From: an uncultured Prevotellaceae bacterium
Lineage (GTDB): Bacteria > Bacteroidota > Bacteroidia > Bacteroidales > Bacteroidaceae
Length of the DNA stretch: 64,000 bases
Assembly (NCBI GenBank): GCA_902780635.1
Contig: CACZGH010000002.1
Coordinates: 1 to 64,000 of the forward strand
Reading direction: 5' to 3'
Shown one piece after another: positions 1 to 8,628 of this stretch; position 1 is the stretch's first letter, and every line of letters begins with the position of its first letter. The notes under the pieces were generated by a model, which saw only the letters and a program-made list of their open reading frames with translations, was not told the DNA's origin and ran no database searches. The position numbers and the translations under genes were made by a program.

Positions 1-593
1 ACAAGTTGACGAGTTGACAAGTAGACAAGTTGTTTGCAAGGATAATCTCTCACCACTCGCCAATGTTTGCACTAGAAGGGCGGGCAATGCCCGCATGAAA
101 AATCGCAACTCTGTTGCGTCAACAACCATGCCGACCCTTTGATGGGTCGAGCATACCATAATGTACGAGCGACCAGATGGGAGCGGTTGCATCCCTTTCC
201 CTGGAAAGGGGAAGGGCCTTGGGTTGGGGTCGAGACCCTTCCTTAGGATAAGGAGGGGGAGGGGTGGTTGTGACACAGCCTTCTTTAGGATAAGGAGGGG
301 AGGGGTGGATGTGATTTATCACGAATTTACGAGATTTGTCGAAGACCCACGAGGAACGCAGTAATTTGAGAATTCATAAGCAGATGAGAAGAATTTTGAG
401 GAATTATCGTCGCAAGCGACGCGAACATTACGCAATAGCGTTAGGAAATGACTTGTCATTTCATCTCAAATTCCTATCAATTCCATCATAAAGTAAAATT
501 CTTTCATTCTCTAATTCGTGATAATAAAGGGTGGGAAAGTTCAGTTAAATAAGGAAGAAAATGAATCAATCATACATTCAAAAAAAAGTGAAA
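1..593. repeat. Intergenic repeat region, no gene seen
   Basis: Bases 1-31 are octamer repeats of the GTTGACAA / GTAGACAA type; the same stretch recurs at 63208-63238. Bases 85-97 hold a GCGGGCAATGCCCGC-like palindrome. Bases 200-310 hold GC-rich palindromic units (CCCTTTCC...GGAAAGGGG) and two direct copies of a unit with core CCTTAGGATAAGGAGGGG / CTTTAGGATAAGGAGGGG. Bases 409-424 are a small palindrome around GTCGCAAGCGAC. Open frames here are driven by the repeats and show no protein-like composition. Confidence 0.7.
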
Positions 594-1217
594 ATGAAAA
601 GATACATACTATCCTGTATTTTCATCCTCATGGCAACTTGCACTTGGGGACAAATACAGATGAGCGACGTCATAAAGACGATGCCCGACACACTGCTGCC
701 CTACCTCGACGCATCAAAACGCACCGAGTTGATCGACTTTTATCACATGGGCGTGGAGGCCAAGACCGCCAATAAATTTGGCGGCGACACCGTGCTCGAC
801 ACGCTGGCGGCCCATTTCGCCACCCTCCAGCTCAATGAGAGCAGCACCCTCCAGTTGCTCCTGTTGCCCCAGGAAAGCCCCGACACTCTCATCTGCGCCG
901 TGCAGACCTATCTGGGCGAGGCACCCGAGAGCACTGTGTCGTTCTATACGTCCCAGTGGCGCCGTCTCGACGCGTCCGCCTACCTGCCGGCGTTGTCGCC
1001 CATGGCCTTGGTGGAGCGGCCCGACACCATGTCGGTGGAGCAGTATGACGCCGTACTGAAAACCCTCGACCCCGCCATGCTGGAGGCTCGCCTCGCCCCC
1101 GACTGCACCCTCACATTTACCGTCACCGCCCCCCTGCTCAACGAGGTAGAGCGAAAAGCCCTGGAAGCTGTCGCTTTGCAAAGAAAACTTAAATGGAACG
1201 GGAAAAACTTTAATTAA
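594..1217 (+). CDS. DUF3256 family secreted protein
   Basis: A 207-residue protein with a clear signal peptide (MKRYILSCIFILMATCTWGQ), so it is exported to the periplasm or the outer envelope. The rest is compact and acidic, with an early segment MSDVIKTMPDTLLPYLDASKR that fits the DUF3256 family of Bacteroidales; no catalytic motif is visible and the family has no known function. An in-frame ATG lies 33 bases upstream (561), but the start at 594 places the signal peptide directly at the N-terminus and is preferred. The gene stands alone between repeats upstream and a promoter-hairpin unit downstream. Confidence 0.75.
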   Translation: MKRYILSCIFILMATCTWGQIQMSDVIKTMPDTLLPYLDASKRTELIDFYHMGVEAKTANKFGGDTVLDTLAAHFATLQLNESSTLQLLLLPQESPDTLICAVQTYLGEAPESTVSFYTSQWRRLDASAYLPALSPMALVERPDTMSVEQYDAVLKTLDPAMLEARLAPDCTLTFTVTAPLLNEVERKALEAVALQRKLKWNGKNFN

Positions 1218-1249
1218 TGTTATAATTCGCAACTTTTTCCCCAATAAGA

Positions 1250-1279
1250 TTGCGGTTTTGAAATAAATAATTAACTTTG
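1250..1279 (+). promoter_or_regulatory. Bacteroidetes-type promoter
   Basis: TTG at 1250-1252, a 19-base spacer, then TAACTTTG at 1272-1279, which matches the Bacteroidetes -33/-7 pattern (TTTG ... TAnnTTTG). Transcription should begin near 1285, only about 36 bases before a strong hairpin, so it may drive a short RNA or a leader of the DUF1846 gene. Confidence 0.6.
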
Positions 1280-1284
1280 CACCG

Positions 1285-1352
1285 TGTTTTTCATGGTATT
1301 AGATTATTAAGGTTAATAAAGATTGATTGTCGTGAGACAATCAATTTTTTTG
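1285..1352 (+). ncRNA. Candidate short RNA or attenuated leader
   Basis: Between the promoter at 1250-1279 and a T-run at 1345-1351 lie about 65 bases with no reading frame. The 3' half is a hairpin with an 11-base stem (GATTGATTGTC, GTGA loop, GACAATCAATT) followed by seven T, the form of an intrinsic terminator. This arrangement would yield a small RNA of about 65 nt, or an attenuator in front of the DUF1846 gene 140 bases downstream. No Rfam assignment could be made by eye. Confidence 0.4.
1321..1352 (+). terminator. Intrinsic terminator
   Basis: Inverted repeat 1321-1331 / 1336-1346 (10 pairs plus a G-T wobble, GTGA tetraloop) followed by a run of T ending at 1351. Confidence 0.65.
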
Positions 1353-1369
1353 TTTTTAGTCCTTTAACA

Positions 1370-1475
1370 TGATGTCTGATGTCTGATGTTGTGCTAGGAG
1401 TGCGGGCCTCCGAGCCCGCAAGATCTTGATAGTTGAGCAAATGCGACTGCTTGCTGATGAGTTTTGCGAATAAAC
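1370..1475. repeat. Three short repeat types in front of DUF1846 gene
   Basis: 1370-1391 is a heptamer run with unit GATGTCT. 1395-1420 is a GC-rich palindromic element (core GGGCCTCCGAGCCCG) that recurs at 40223-40298 and 47113-47137. 1446-1475 is a 28-base element (ACTGCTTGCTGATGAG, then TGCGAATAAA) that recurs at 42270-42298. Confidence 0.75.
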
Positions 1476-1490
1476 TTAAAAAATATAAAC

Positions 1491-2963
1491 ATGAAATTAG
1501 GTTTTGACAACGATAAGTACGTGAAGATTCAGTCTGAGCATATCAGGGAGCGGATCTCACAGTTTGGTGGTAAATTGTATATGGAAATGGGAGGCAAACT
1601 GTTTGACGACCATCATGCCTCTCGCGTCCTTCCTGGCTTCAAACCCGACAGCAAACTGTGCATGCTCGAGCAGCTCCGTGACAGCATCGAGATTGTGATC
1701 GTCATCAGCGCCGAGGATATCGAGGAGAACAAGGTGCGCGCCGACCTGGGCATCACCTATGACGAGGATTTGCTCCGGCTTCGCGACGAGTTCCTCAAGC
1801 GCGGCTTTATGGTCGGCTCCGTGGTGATCACCCATTACGACGGACAGCGCGCCGCCGACACCTTCCGGATGAGACTGCAGCGTATGGGCATCAGAACCTA
1901 TATCCATTACCTCATCGAGGGCTATCCCCACAACGTGGCGCTCATCGCGTCCGACGAAGGCTTCGGCAAGAACGACTTTGTCGAGACCGAGCGCCCCCTC
2001 GTCATCGTGACAGCCCCCGGCCCAGGCAGTGGCAAGATGGCCGTGTGCCTGAGCCAGCTTTATGGCGAGAACAAGCGCGGCGTGAGGGCAGGGTATGCCA
2101 AGTTTGAGACCTTCCCCGTGTGGAGCCTGCCGCTGAAGCATCCTGTCAACGTGGCTTACGAGGCAGCGACGGCCGACCTCAACGATGTCAACATGATCGA
2201 CCCGTTCCATCTTGACGCTTACGGCAAAGTGGCGGTCAACTACAACCGCGACATTGAGATATTCCCCGTGCTCAACGCCCTTTTCGAGGGCATCTATGGC
2301 GCCAATCCTTACAAGTCGCCCACCGACATGGGCGTGAATATGGTGGGCTTCTGCATCTCCGACGACGAGGTGTGCCGCAAGGCTTCCGAGGCAGAGATCA
2401 TCCGCCGCTACTACACCGCCACCAACAAACTGGCCGACGGTGCCTGCAACGACAGCGAGGTGCATAAGATACAGATGCTCTTCAATCAAATGAAGATCAC
2501 CACCGACATGCGCCGCGTCACCGTGGCCGCCAATGAGCGCCGTTTGCGCAGCGGCCATACCAGCGCCGCCATCGAACTGGAAGACGGCACCATCATCACC
2601 TCACAGTCTAGTCCGCTGCTGGGTTGCTGTGCCGCCATCCTGCTCAACGTCACCAAACATCTTGCCGGCATCGACCATCATGTGAAGTTGATCCCACAGA
2701 GCATGATCGAGCCGATTCAAAAAACAAAAATCGAGTATTTGGGGGGCAGAAACCCGCGCTTGCACACCGACGAGGTCTTAGTCACCCTCTCCGTGCTCTC
2801 TCCCCACGACGACAATTGCCGTCGTGCCCTGGAGAGTCTGCCCAAGCTTCGCGGCTGTCAGATGCACTGCACCGTGATGCTCAGCGAGATCGACCGCAAA
2901 ATCCTGAAAAAGCTCGGCTGCGACCTCACCTGCGATCCCGTCCGCAAAGTCTCAGTGAAATAA
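1491..2963 (+). CDS. DUF1846 (UPF0371) family protein
   Basis: 490 residues starting MKLGFDNDKYVKIQSEHI, which I recognise as the DUF1846 family (about 495-500 residues elsewhere), so it looks full length. The motif TAPGPGSGKMAVCLSQLYGE near residue 185 resembles a phosphate-binding loop. Structures of this family are known, but its cellular reaction is not settled. A TTG-initiated extension to 1464 is possible but would start inside a dispersed repeat; the ATG at 1491 has family-like N-terminal sequence directly after it. Cytosolic, with no signal peptide or membrane segment. It is followed by short direct repeats and a convergent gene on the other strand. Confidence 0.85.
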   Translation: MKLGFDNDKYVKIQSEHIRERISQFGGKLYMEMGGKLFDDHHASRVLPGFKPDSKLCMLEQLRDSIEIVIVISAEDIEENKVRADLGITYDEDLLRLRDEFLKRGFMVGSVVITHYDGQRAADTFRMRLQRMGIRTYIHYLIEGYPHNVALIASDEGFGKNDFVETERPLVIVTAPGPGSGKMAVCLSQLYGENKRGVRAGYAKFETFPVWSLPLKHPVNVAYEAATADLNDVNMIDPFHLDAYGKVAVNYNRDIEIFPVLNALFEGIYGANPYKSPTDMGVNMVGFCISDDEVCRKASEAEIIRRYYTATNKLADGACNDSEVHKIQMLFNQMKITTDMRRVTVAANERRLRSGHTSAAIELEDGTIITSQSSPLLGCCAAILLNVTKHLAGIDHHVKLIPQSMIEPIQKTKIEYLGGRNPRLHTDEVLVTLSVLSPHDDNCRRALESLPKLRGCQMHCTVMLSEIDRKILKKLGCDLTCDPVRKVSVK

Positions 2964-2984
2964 AAAAGCGACCACGGATATATA

Positions 2985-3136
2985 AAACGACCACGAATCC
3001 CACGAATCTCACGAATATTCGGAGGCCCATTCTCAGTTACATCCTAGTTACATATAACATTGCGTTGTATATCAGTATTTTAACTAAATTTGAAAAGCAT
3101 TTTCCTGCCTTCAGTTACATGCCTGTTACATATATT
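2985..3136. repeat. Short tandem and direct repeats
   Basis: 2990-3018 repeats the unit CACGAATC three times. Two 25-base direct repeats (CAGTTACATCCTAGTTACAT and CAGTTACATGCCTGTTACAT, each followed by ATA) lie at 3034-3058 and 3112-3136; the second overlaps the stop of the convergent gene. Confidence 0.65.
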
Positions 3137-4577
3137 AAGCCCAATATGGCATATATCGCCTGGTAGCGACATCGGGATTCTCGTCTTTGATAAGTTTTGC
3201 CTCAAGTGTATCTTTTATAATGCGAGAAGCCATGGGATAGTTTTTATCATCTATTCCCAAACGTGCCCTTAGTGATTGATTGGTCATTTTATCATTGGAG
3301 ACATATTTGAGGCAAGCGTGTTGATAACATGCTGTCACTCGTTCTGATTTGTCCAGGTCTGCAAATTTCCGATATGAGAATAGAGTTACAACTGTCCTAT
3401 TCTCCTGTATCTGGAATCTCAAGGGAGGTAGTTGATACAGCTCAATACTGAAAACTGCTTTATCCATGCCGCTTCCTTTTTCTTCACATATTCCTAATCT
3501 ACGCATGATGTCAGCAAGCGATTCGTTTCGAGATTGGTATTCATCAATAAAACGCTCGATGCTGATAAGTGGCAGACCTGGGTTTGATATTTCAATACGG
3601 TCAGTATAGATTTCTATCATTGGGAATCCTCTTTCACTTAGGTCTTGGTGGATAAGCATATTGGCAGTCAACTCTCTTATAGCAATAGATGGAAACAATC
3701 TCACGTCACGTCGTAATGCTTGTCCGATTTCTTCATTAGCCGGCAATTGACTGTTTATCCATGCTAGCATTTCTTCAAAGCAAATGGCATATCCTTTGTT
3801 GAATACTTGTTCTCTAATTGTTTCTATCTTTCCTGTCCCCTTATAAACAATAACTCTTACAGCTTTCCTCTTCAAATTGTCAAAATGGTTGAAGTCTTTA
3901 GCAAACAAAAGCGCTCCAAGTTGGGTGATACCATATCCTATTTCATCCTCTGTTATAAGATGTTCTGACAAGAATCTATCTAGTATTCCTTTCTGGTCTT
4001 GGGGCAAGGGCAAATGCATCATATCGAAATATGACTCTACACTGAGGAATGATAGCAGTTCTTGTGAGCTTAACCCTTTTAAAAGAATGACATTGCTAAT
4101 ATCTGTACTATTTCCTTTCCAAATTTTAGCCTCCTTATGTGGGAAGTCTTTTAATTTGCGAGTAGTACTATTGACTCTGATATAAGCTTCATGAAGAAAT
4201 GTAACAGGTCGGTTAATTGTGGCTGGGATTTTGAAGATGCACACATGTCCTTTGTCCTCGTAGTCAAATTCGTCAATAATTTCGAAATCAATACGTGGAC
4301 TAAGCCGAGTTGAAAGCCATGATTCAAGTTCTTCATTGCCGACCATTTTCCGTTTTCCATACAAATCTGTGCCAACCACCTCATGTGTGTCATTATGGAT
4401 ACCGAATACAATATAGCCAAAAGGCATATTACAAAGGCATGCACTATTGGAAATGGCTGAGATTCGTTCTCCGATTTCTTCCTTTGAGTGAAACTTTTCT
4501 TTGAACTCCAACCATTCCGTTTCTTTTGGCCGTTGTTTTAGCGCATCAATGAGTTTTACAAAATCTCGATATTCCAT
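3135..4577 (-). CDS. AlbA_2 (Schlafen-type) domain ATP-binding protein
   Basis: 480 residues. The N-terminal third (ETEWLEFKEKF... then AISNSACLCNMPFGYIVFGI) matches the AlbA_2 domain, a putative nucleic-acid-binding module. The middle carries a HATPase-like motif (ELTANMLIHQDL, then TDRIEISNPGLP). The C-terminal about 90 residues look like a winged helix. Proteins of this architecture are usually annotated as putative transcriptional regulators; some relatives sit in defence loci, but I cannot assign a target. It is transcribed alone, separated from the cupin gene upstream by 427 bases of repeats. Composition is AT-rich compared with the DUF1846 gene beside it. Confidence 0.8.
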   Translation of the reverse strand: MEYRDFVKLIDALKQRPKETEWLEFKEKFHSKEEIGERISAISNSACLCNMPFGYIVFGIHNDTHEVVGTDLYGKRKMVGNEELESWLSTRLSPRIDFEIIDEFDYEDKGHVCIFKIPATINRPVTFLHEAYIRVNSTTRKLKDFPHKEAKIWKGNSTDISNVILLKGLSSQELLSFLSVESYFDMMHLPLPQDQKGILDRFLSEHLITEDEIGYGITQLGALLFAKDFNHFDNLKRKAVRVIVYKGTGKIETIREQVFNKGYAICFEEMLAWINSQLPANEEIGQALRRDVRLFPSIAIRELTANMLIHQDLSERGFPMIEIYTDRIEISNPGLPLISIERFIDEYQSRNESLADIMRRLGICEEKGSGMDKAVFSIELYQLPPLRFQIQENRTVVTLFSYRKFADLDKSERVTACYQHACLKYVSNDKMTNQSLRARLGIDDKNYPMASRIIKDTLEAKLIKDENPDVATRRYMPYWA

Positions 4578-5012
4578 ATTAATTTACTTTTTTCTTCTTT
4601 ATAACAAGATAAGCACATAATTGATGTGAAAGAATTCCCTTGTATCATAAAGTCTTTTATTCAGAGTAATCTACGAAACGGAAACCTCGACCCTTTGATA
4701 GGAACTATGGTTCATGGTCCATGGTTCACGTTTCATGGTTAAGGTGATTCCACGAATGTTGATATCAAAATTTTTGAATTTAATAATTCGAGATGATGAA
4801 ATTTCCTATCCTGATCCGTTCTATTCGAGCTTCCGTGTACTGTATGAAGAGCTCAGACATCTAGCATCAAACATCAAACATCATCCATCATCCATAAAAC
4901 ATCATCCATCATCCATCATCCATCATCCATCTTCCGTCAACTGTCAACTCTCAACTCTCAACTGTCAACTAAATAAACCTGTCAACTGTCAACTGTCAAC
5001 TCTCTCACTTCC
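4578..5012. repeat. Three heptamer repeat families in tandem
   Basis: 4708-4742 is a degenerate run of GGTTCAT (GGTTCAT, GGTCCAT, GGTTCAC, GTTTCAT). 4861-4936 is a run of CATCATC / CATCAAA units. At 4937 it passes directly into CTGTCAA-type units that continue to about 5012 with a CTAAATAAAC linker in the middle. All three have a 7-base period but different units. No gene is seen in 4578-5004. Confidence 0.85.
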
Positions 5013-5445
5013 CCCTATACGCCCCATCCTTCGCCTCGAAGATAGTACTTTCCTCCTTCACATCCACAGAGTGCCACATCATTTTGGGCACCTGAATCCC
5101 ATACACCCCCTCTTTCGGGCAGATACGGTATCGCGCTATCTCCACGAAGCACGACTCATCATGAGCCACCTCCCCGTCATGCGCCGGATCCTGTCCATCT
5201 TTTAGCGGTATCTCTTGATAGAAAACCTCATCCAAGCAACCATTCAGACACACCACCGTCTCCGAAGTATGCCGATGCCGGTGTATAGGCACTTTCGTTC
5301 CCGGTTTCATGGCGTTCAGCATCCGCTGGCTGCCATCCCTTTCCGAGGTTCTTAAGTCATAGTTCTCCCTATGCCTCTCATTATATTTTGCTGTCCGCTG
5401 CAGTCCTTCCAGCATTCCATCATCAATCAATTGCACATTTTCCAT
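5005..5445 (-). CDS. WbuC-like cupin metalloprotein
   Basis: 146 residues of single cupin fold with the metal-binding motif PIHRHRHTSETVVCLNG (cupin motif 1 with His-x-His-x-His and Glu) and a second motif around QVPKMMWHSV. WbuC-type cupins occur at the ends of O-antigen and capsule loci; their role is unproven, and a sugar-modifying or regulatory function is suspected. Here it is the promoter-distal end of the minus-strand polysaccharide locus, cut off from the preceding gene by 664 bases of repeats. Start: ATG at 5445 directly before ENVQLIDDG. Confidence 0.75.
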   Translation of the reverse strand: MENVQLIDDGMLEGLQRTAKYNERHRENYDLRTSERDGSQRMLNAMKPGTKVPIHRHRHTSETVVCLNGCLDEVFYQEIPLKDGQDPAHDGEVAHDESCFVEIARYRICPKEGVYGIQVPKMMWHSVDVKEESTIFEAKDGAYRGK

Positions 5446-6118
5446 TTCCTTATTCTCCTTAATTCCCTTAATTTAGTTATTATTATTATTCTCTCAATTT
5501 TTTTCTAAGTTCAAATTTCTTAGCCAAATTATTAGAACTACTAACTCCTAATTCCCAATTACTAATTATTTGAACAATTCCTAATTAATAGAACTCCTAA
5601 TTATTCTCCCAGGGGAGTGTGTTATATATGTGAGTGGTATGTTTACTAATTCCTAATTATCAATTCCTAATTAATAGAACTCCTAATTATTCTCCCAGGG
5701 TAGTGTGTTATATATGTGAGTGGTATGTTTACTAATTCCTAATTCCCAATTCCTAATTATTAGACCTCCTACCTCAGACATCAAACTGTCAATTGTCAAT
5801 TGTCAACTGTCAACTTGCTAATCCTGTCAATTGTCAATTGTCAACTGTCAACTTGCTAATCCTGTCAACTTGCTAATCCTGTCAACTAGAAAGAACTGTC
5901 AACTGTCAACTTGCTAATCCTGTCACCTGTCAATTGTCAACTGTCAACTAGAAAGAATTGTCAACTGTCAATTGTCACCTGTCAATTGTCAACTAGAAAG
6001 AACTGTCAACTGTCAATTGTCAACTGTCACCTGTCAACTGTCAACTAGAAAGAACTGTCAATTGTCAATTGTCAACTGTCAACTAGAAAGAACTGTCAAT
6101 TGTCAACTGTCAACTAAA
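5446..6118. repeat. CTAATTC repeats, 86-bp duplication and long CTGTCAA heptamer array
   Basis: 5530-5765 holds degenerate CTAATTC / CCAATTC heptamers. Within it, 5576-5661 and 5662-5747 are a tandem duplication with an 86-base period and a single mismatch around CCCAGGGGAGTG / CCCAGGGTAGTG. From 5778 to 6118 there is an array of about 45 units of CTGTCAA / TTGTCAA / CTGTCAC broken by the linkers CTTGCTAATC and CTAGAAAGAA. The array ends at the stop codon of the gene at 6110. No gene is seen. Confidence 0.9.
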
Positions 6119-7231
6119 TAAAAGTTTCTCTGCTTTCCTCCTATTCCATAACATCTCAGCACCAGACATGAAGTAATGAATAGGCAGCCAGAAAGTCTCC
6201 ACAGGAAAATACCTCAAAAAACGCATTTTGGAAGAGCAATACCGCCAGAATCTTACGATATAATTGTCTACTTTTATATTCGCAAACCGTTCATCCGTTC
6301 TCCCAAAATTCCCCATGATCATCAATTCGTCAAGGAGGAAACGTCCGGCACGTTCATCGGGTGCCCACAGCATGCGCTCTCTTTCTAGGTGGTAGATATG
6401 TCCTAGCACCCACATCAGTGCAGATGCAAAGCGGTCCAGGCCGAAACTATGCACCAACTGTTTCACATGCTCCTTCTCCGTATCAGTCATGTCCCCTGTC
6501 ATTAACAATGCATAATAATCTGTGATCTGACGTAAGCCAATGGCAGAGCCAAAAAAATGCCCATAAACATGTGTCAATTGATGAATCAGATTAAAATCCG
6601 TTGTTGGTAAAACAAGAGAACTTCCGTCAAAAGCTACATGATGAGTCATTTGTCGTTCTTTCTCTTGTTTCAGCCATCGTTGTAGTTTTCGGTCTTTGAT
6701 GCGATTAATCAGCCGTGCTACTTTGAAATGCAACTCTACTTCCGTGTCATTAAAAACATCGAATCTTATATGTTTCTCATTGATTTTTTTAGTTGGTTGA
6801 AATTTAAAGACAAATTTCACCACACGTTCAAAACCACCTTCTGCCCATACATCGATATCCCCAGAGTGTCTAGTATCTTTCAGTTGAGGTGCCAAATGTT
6901 CGTACATCATTCCATTGCCTTGGCCTTTCAGTATGCACGAACGCATCCCATGGTGTCTCAGTTGATTTTGCAGTTTTACGCATTTGATGTTCTTGTCGAT
7001 GTTTCCATCTTTTATTTGTTCACTGCAAGTAGCCCAATTCAAGAGCAGTTCGCGAGGTGGAGCTATACCTTTCTGTATCAATTTTTGGACACCAGCAAAG
7101 CAAACACCCATCAGAAACTGCTTGTTAGCGATGTCAGCGAGCTGCTTCCACTCCTCCTCATTGGGCATCCTTGACAAACTCTCCTGTTTGCCGACAGACA
7201 CCCTCAAAAGCTCGAAAAATAGTTCTTCCAT
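6110..7231 (-). CDS. Nucleotidyltransferase family protein (NTP_transf_5-like)
   Basis: 373 residues. The segment CILKGQGNGMMYEHL followed by RHSGDIDVW is the characteristic LKG ... GDID signature of the putative nucleotidyltransferases often found in exopolysaccharide loci; the Asp pair in GDID would bind metal. The acceptor is unknown. The start lies 5 bases after the stop of the aminotransferase gene, so the two are co-transcribed. The stop codon abuts the heptamer array. Confidence 0.7.
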   Translation of the reverse strand: MEELFFELLRVSVGKQESLSRMPNEEEWKQLADIANKQFLMGVCFAGVQKLIQKGIAPPRELLLNWATCSEQIKDGNIDKNIKCVKLQNQLRHHGMRSCILKGQGNGMMYEHLAPQLKDTRHSGDIDVWAEGGFERVVKFVFKFQPTKKINEKHIRFDVFNDTEVELHFKVARLINRIKDRKLQRWLKQEKERQMTHHVAFDGSSLVLPTTDFNLIHQLTHVYGHFFGSAIGLRQITDYYALLMTGDMTDTEKEHVKQLVHSFGLDRFASALMWVLGHIYHLERERMLWAPDERAGRFLLDELMIMGNFGRTDERFANIKVDNYIVRFWRYCSSKMRFLRYFPVETFWLPIHYFMSGAEMLWNRRKAEKLLFS

Positions 7232-7236
7232 GAAGC

Positions 7237-8628
7237 TCAGCCAAGTATCATGCTCTTAATGGCGTCACAGATATAGTGGACGTCGTCGTCGGTTACATAT
7301 GGACCAGCTGGTAGGCACATGCCAACTTTAAACAGTGATTCAGACACTCCGTTTACATACGCAACGCTAGTTGCAGAGGTCTCACAGAGTATCTCCTGTT
7401 CCTGAATCTTGAATCTTGAAACCTGAATCTCGCCGCGTCGATAGACCGGCTGCTTGTGCATCGGCTTCCACAGTGGTCGGCTCTCAATATTTAGAGCATC
7501 CAGTCCCATACGCATGGCCTCTACATTCGCATTAGGCTCACAGTCGGTATGAGCATTTTCAGCAGCGTGAATGACACCTGCCGCCCCACCAACAGCGCCT
7601 GTAACCACCTGATGGTATGCATTCTCCTGCCCCCTCACTCTGACATTTTCATCTATGGTTATCGTACATAACCAATAATTAGAATCATATACAGGAATAT
7701 TCTCTAATTCGCTAATTCTTGATGGTTGAGAATGAACGTGTATTCCTGCAACGTCCTTCAGAAGCTCTTCATACAAAGCCTGCACATGCTTGTGGTGAGC
7801 CAGATGGTCTTTCACCACCGTCATCTGCCCACGCCCAATGCCAGCACAAATATTACTCATGCGATAGTTATACCCAATCTTCTCGTGCTGATAGTAGGGA
7901 TAACTCTCCCGATACTGCGTGGCATACATCATAATTTCGCGCCATTGGGCATCAGCCTCCTCTGAGGGGCTCCCATTGCATATCAACGCACCTCCCCCAG
8001 AAGTGGTAATCATCTTGTTACCGTTGAAACTCAACACACCAAATTTGCCAAACGTGCCCAGCACTTGTCCTTTATACTTTGAGCCAAAACCTTCAGCTGC
8101 ATCCTCTACCACAGGAATGCCATATTTGTTGGCTATCTCCATAATGCGATCTATCTTGTAGGACATACCATACAGCGCCACAGGCACGATCGCCTTGGGA
8201 GCCTTACCTGTCTTAGCAATTCGATCCTTGATGGCCTCTTCCAACAACTCCGGGTCCATATTCCATGTGTCAGGTTCAGAGTCCACCAACACAGGCGTTG
8301 CCCCAAGATAAGTCACAGGATGCGTCGAAGCACAAAACGTGAAACTCTGGACTATCACCTCATCACCAGGCCCAACTCCACAATTCAACAAAGCCAAATG
8401 CACGGCCGCAGTCCCTGAAGACAACGCCACCACTCGTCTCTTATCCCCCTTCCCTTCAGGGAGGGGCTGGGGGTAGGCTACAAACTCCTCCAAATCCTTC
8501 TCAAACCCATCCACATTTGGACCCAGAGGCACCACCCAGTTCGTTTCAAATGCTTCTTTGATATATTCTTGTTCTTTCCCTGCTTCACTCATATGAGCCA
8601 AACACAGATATATTCTTTTTCTTTCCAT
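7237..8628 (-). CDS. DegT/DnrJ/EryC1 sugar aminotransferase, WcfR-like, with repeat-derived insertions
   Basis: 463 residues. A PLP-dependent aminotransferase: the catalytic Lys is in VLSFNGNKMITTSGGG, and the fold is seen in RVVALSSGTAAVHLALLNCG and VPVVEDAAEGFGSKYKG. With the initiating transferase upstream it resembles the B. fragilis WcfR/WcfS pair, which makes UDP-AATGal and attaches it to undecaprenyl phosphate; this is inferred. The protein is longer than the usual 380-410 residues because three repeat-like pieces are translated in frame: AYPQPLPEGKGD (8445-8476, GC-rich palindrome), EIQVSRFKIQEQE (7404-7431, heptamers) and RISELENIP (7699-7722, GAATTAG units). Whether the enzyme is active cannot be told from sequence. 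Confidence 0.85.
   Translation of the reverse strand: MERKRIYLCLAHMSEAGKEQEYIKEAFETNWVVPLGPNVDGFEKDLEEFVAYPQPLPEGKGDKRRVVALSSGTAAVHLALLNCGVGPGDEVIVQSFTFCASTHPVTYLGATPVLVDSEPDTWNMDPELLEEAIKDRIAKTGKAPKAIVPVALYGMSYKIDRIMEIANKYGIPVVEDAAEGFGSKYKGQVLGTFGKFGVLSFNGNKMITTSGGGALICNGSPSEEADAQWREIMMYATQYRESYPYYQHEKIGYNYRMSNICAGIGRGQMTVVKDHLAHHKHVQALYEELLKDVAGIHVHSQPSRISELENIPVYDSNYWLCTITIDENVRVRGQENAYHQVVTGAVGGAAGVIHAAENAHTDCEPNANVEAMRMGLDALNIESRPLWKPMHKQPVYRRGEIQVSRFKIQEQEILCETSATSVAYVNGVSESLFKVGMCLPAGPYVTDDDVHYICDAIKSMILG

Noticed and set aside
714-1244. Frame on the strand opposite the DUF3256 gene (and similar long frames opposite DUF1846, recN and SusC genes)
   Set aside because: Shadow frames of GC-rich genes; composition rich in His, Gly and Val without any domain.
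1446-1475. Hammerhead ribozyme core (CTGATGAG)
   Set aside because: The matching GAAA core strand and the three stems are missing.
4741-4750. Attachment site pair with the tRNA-Arg 3' end (shared GGTGATTCC)
   Set aside because: Only nine bases match, no integrase gene is present, and the ends of the locus do not fit a genomic island of this kind.
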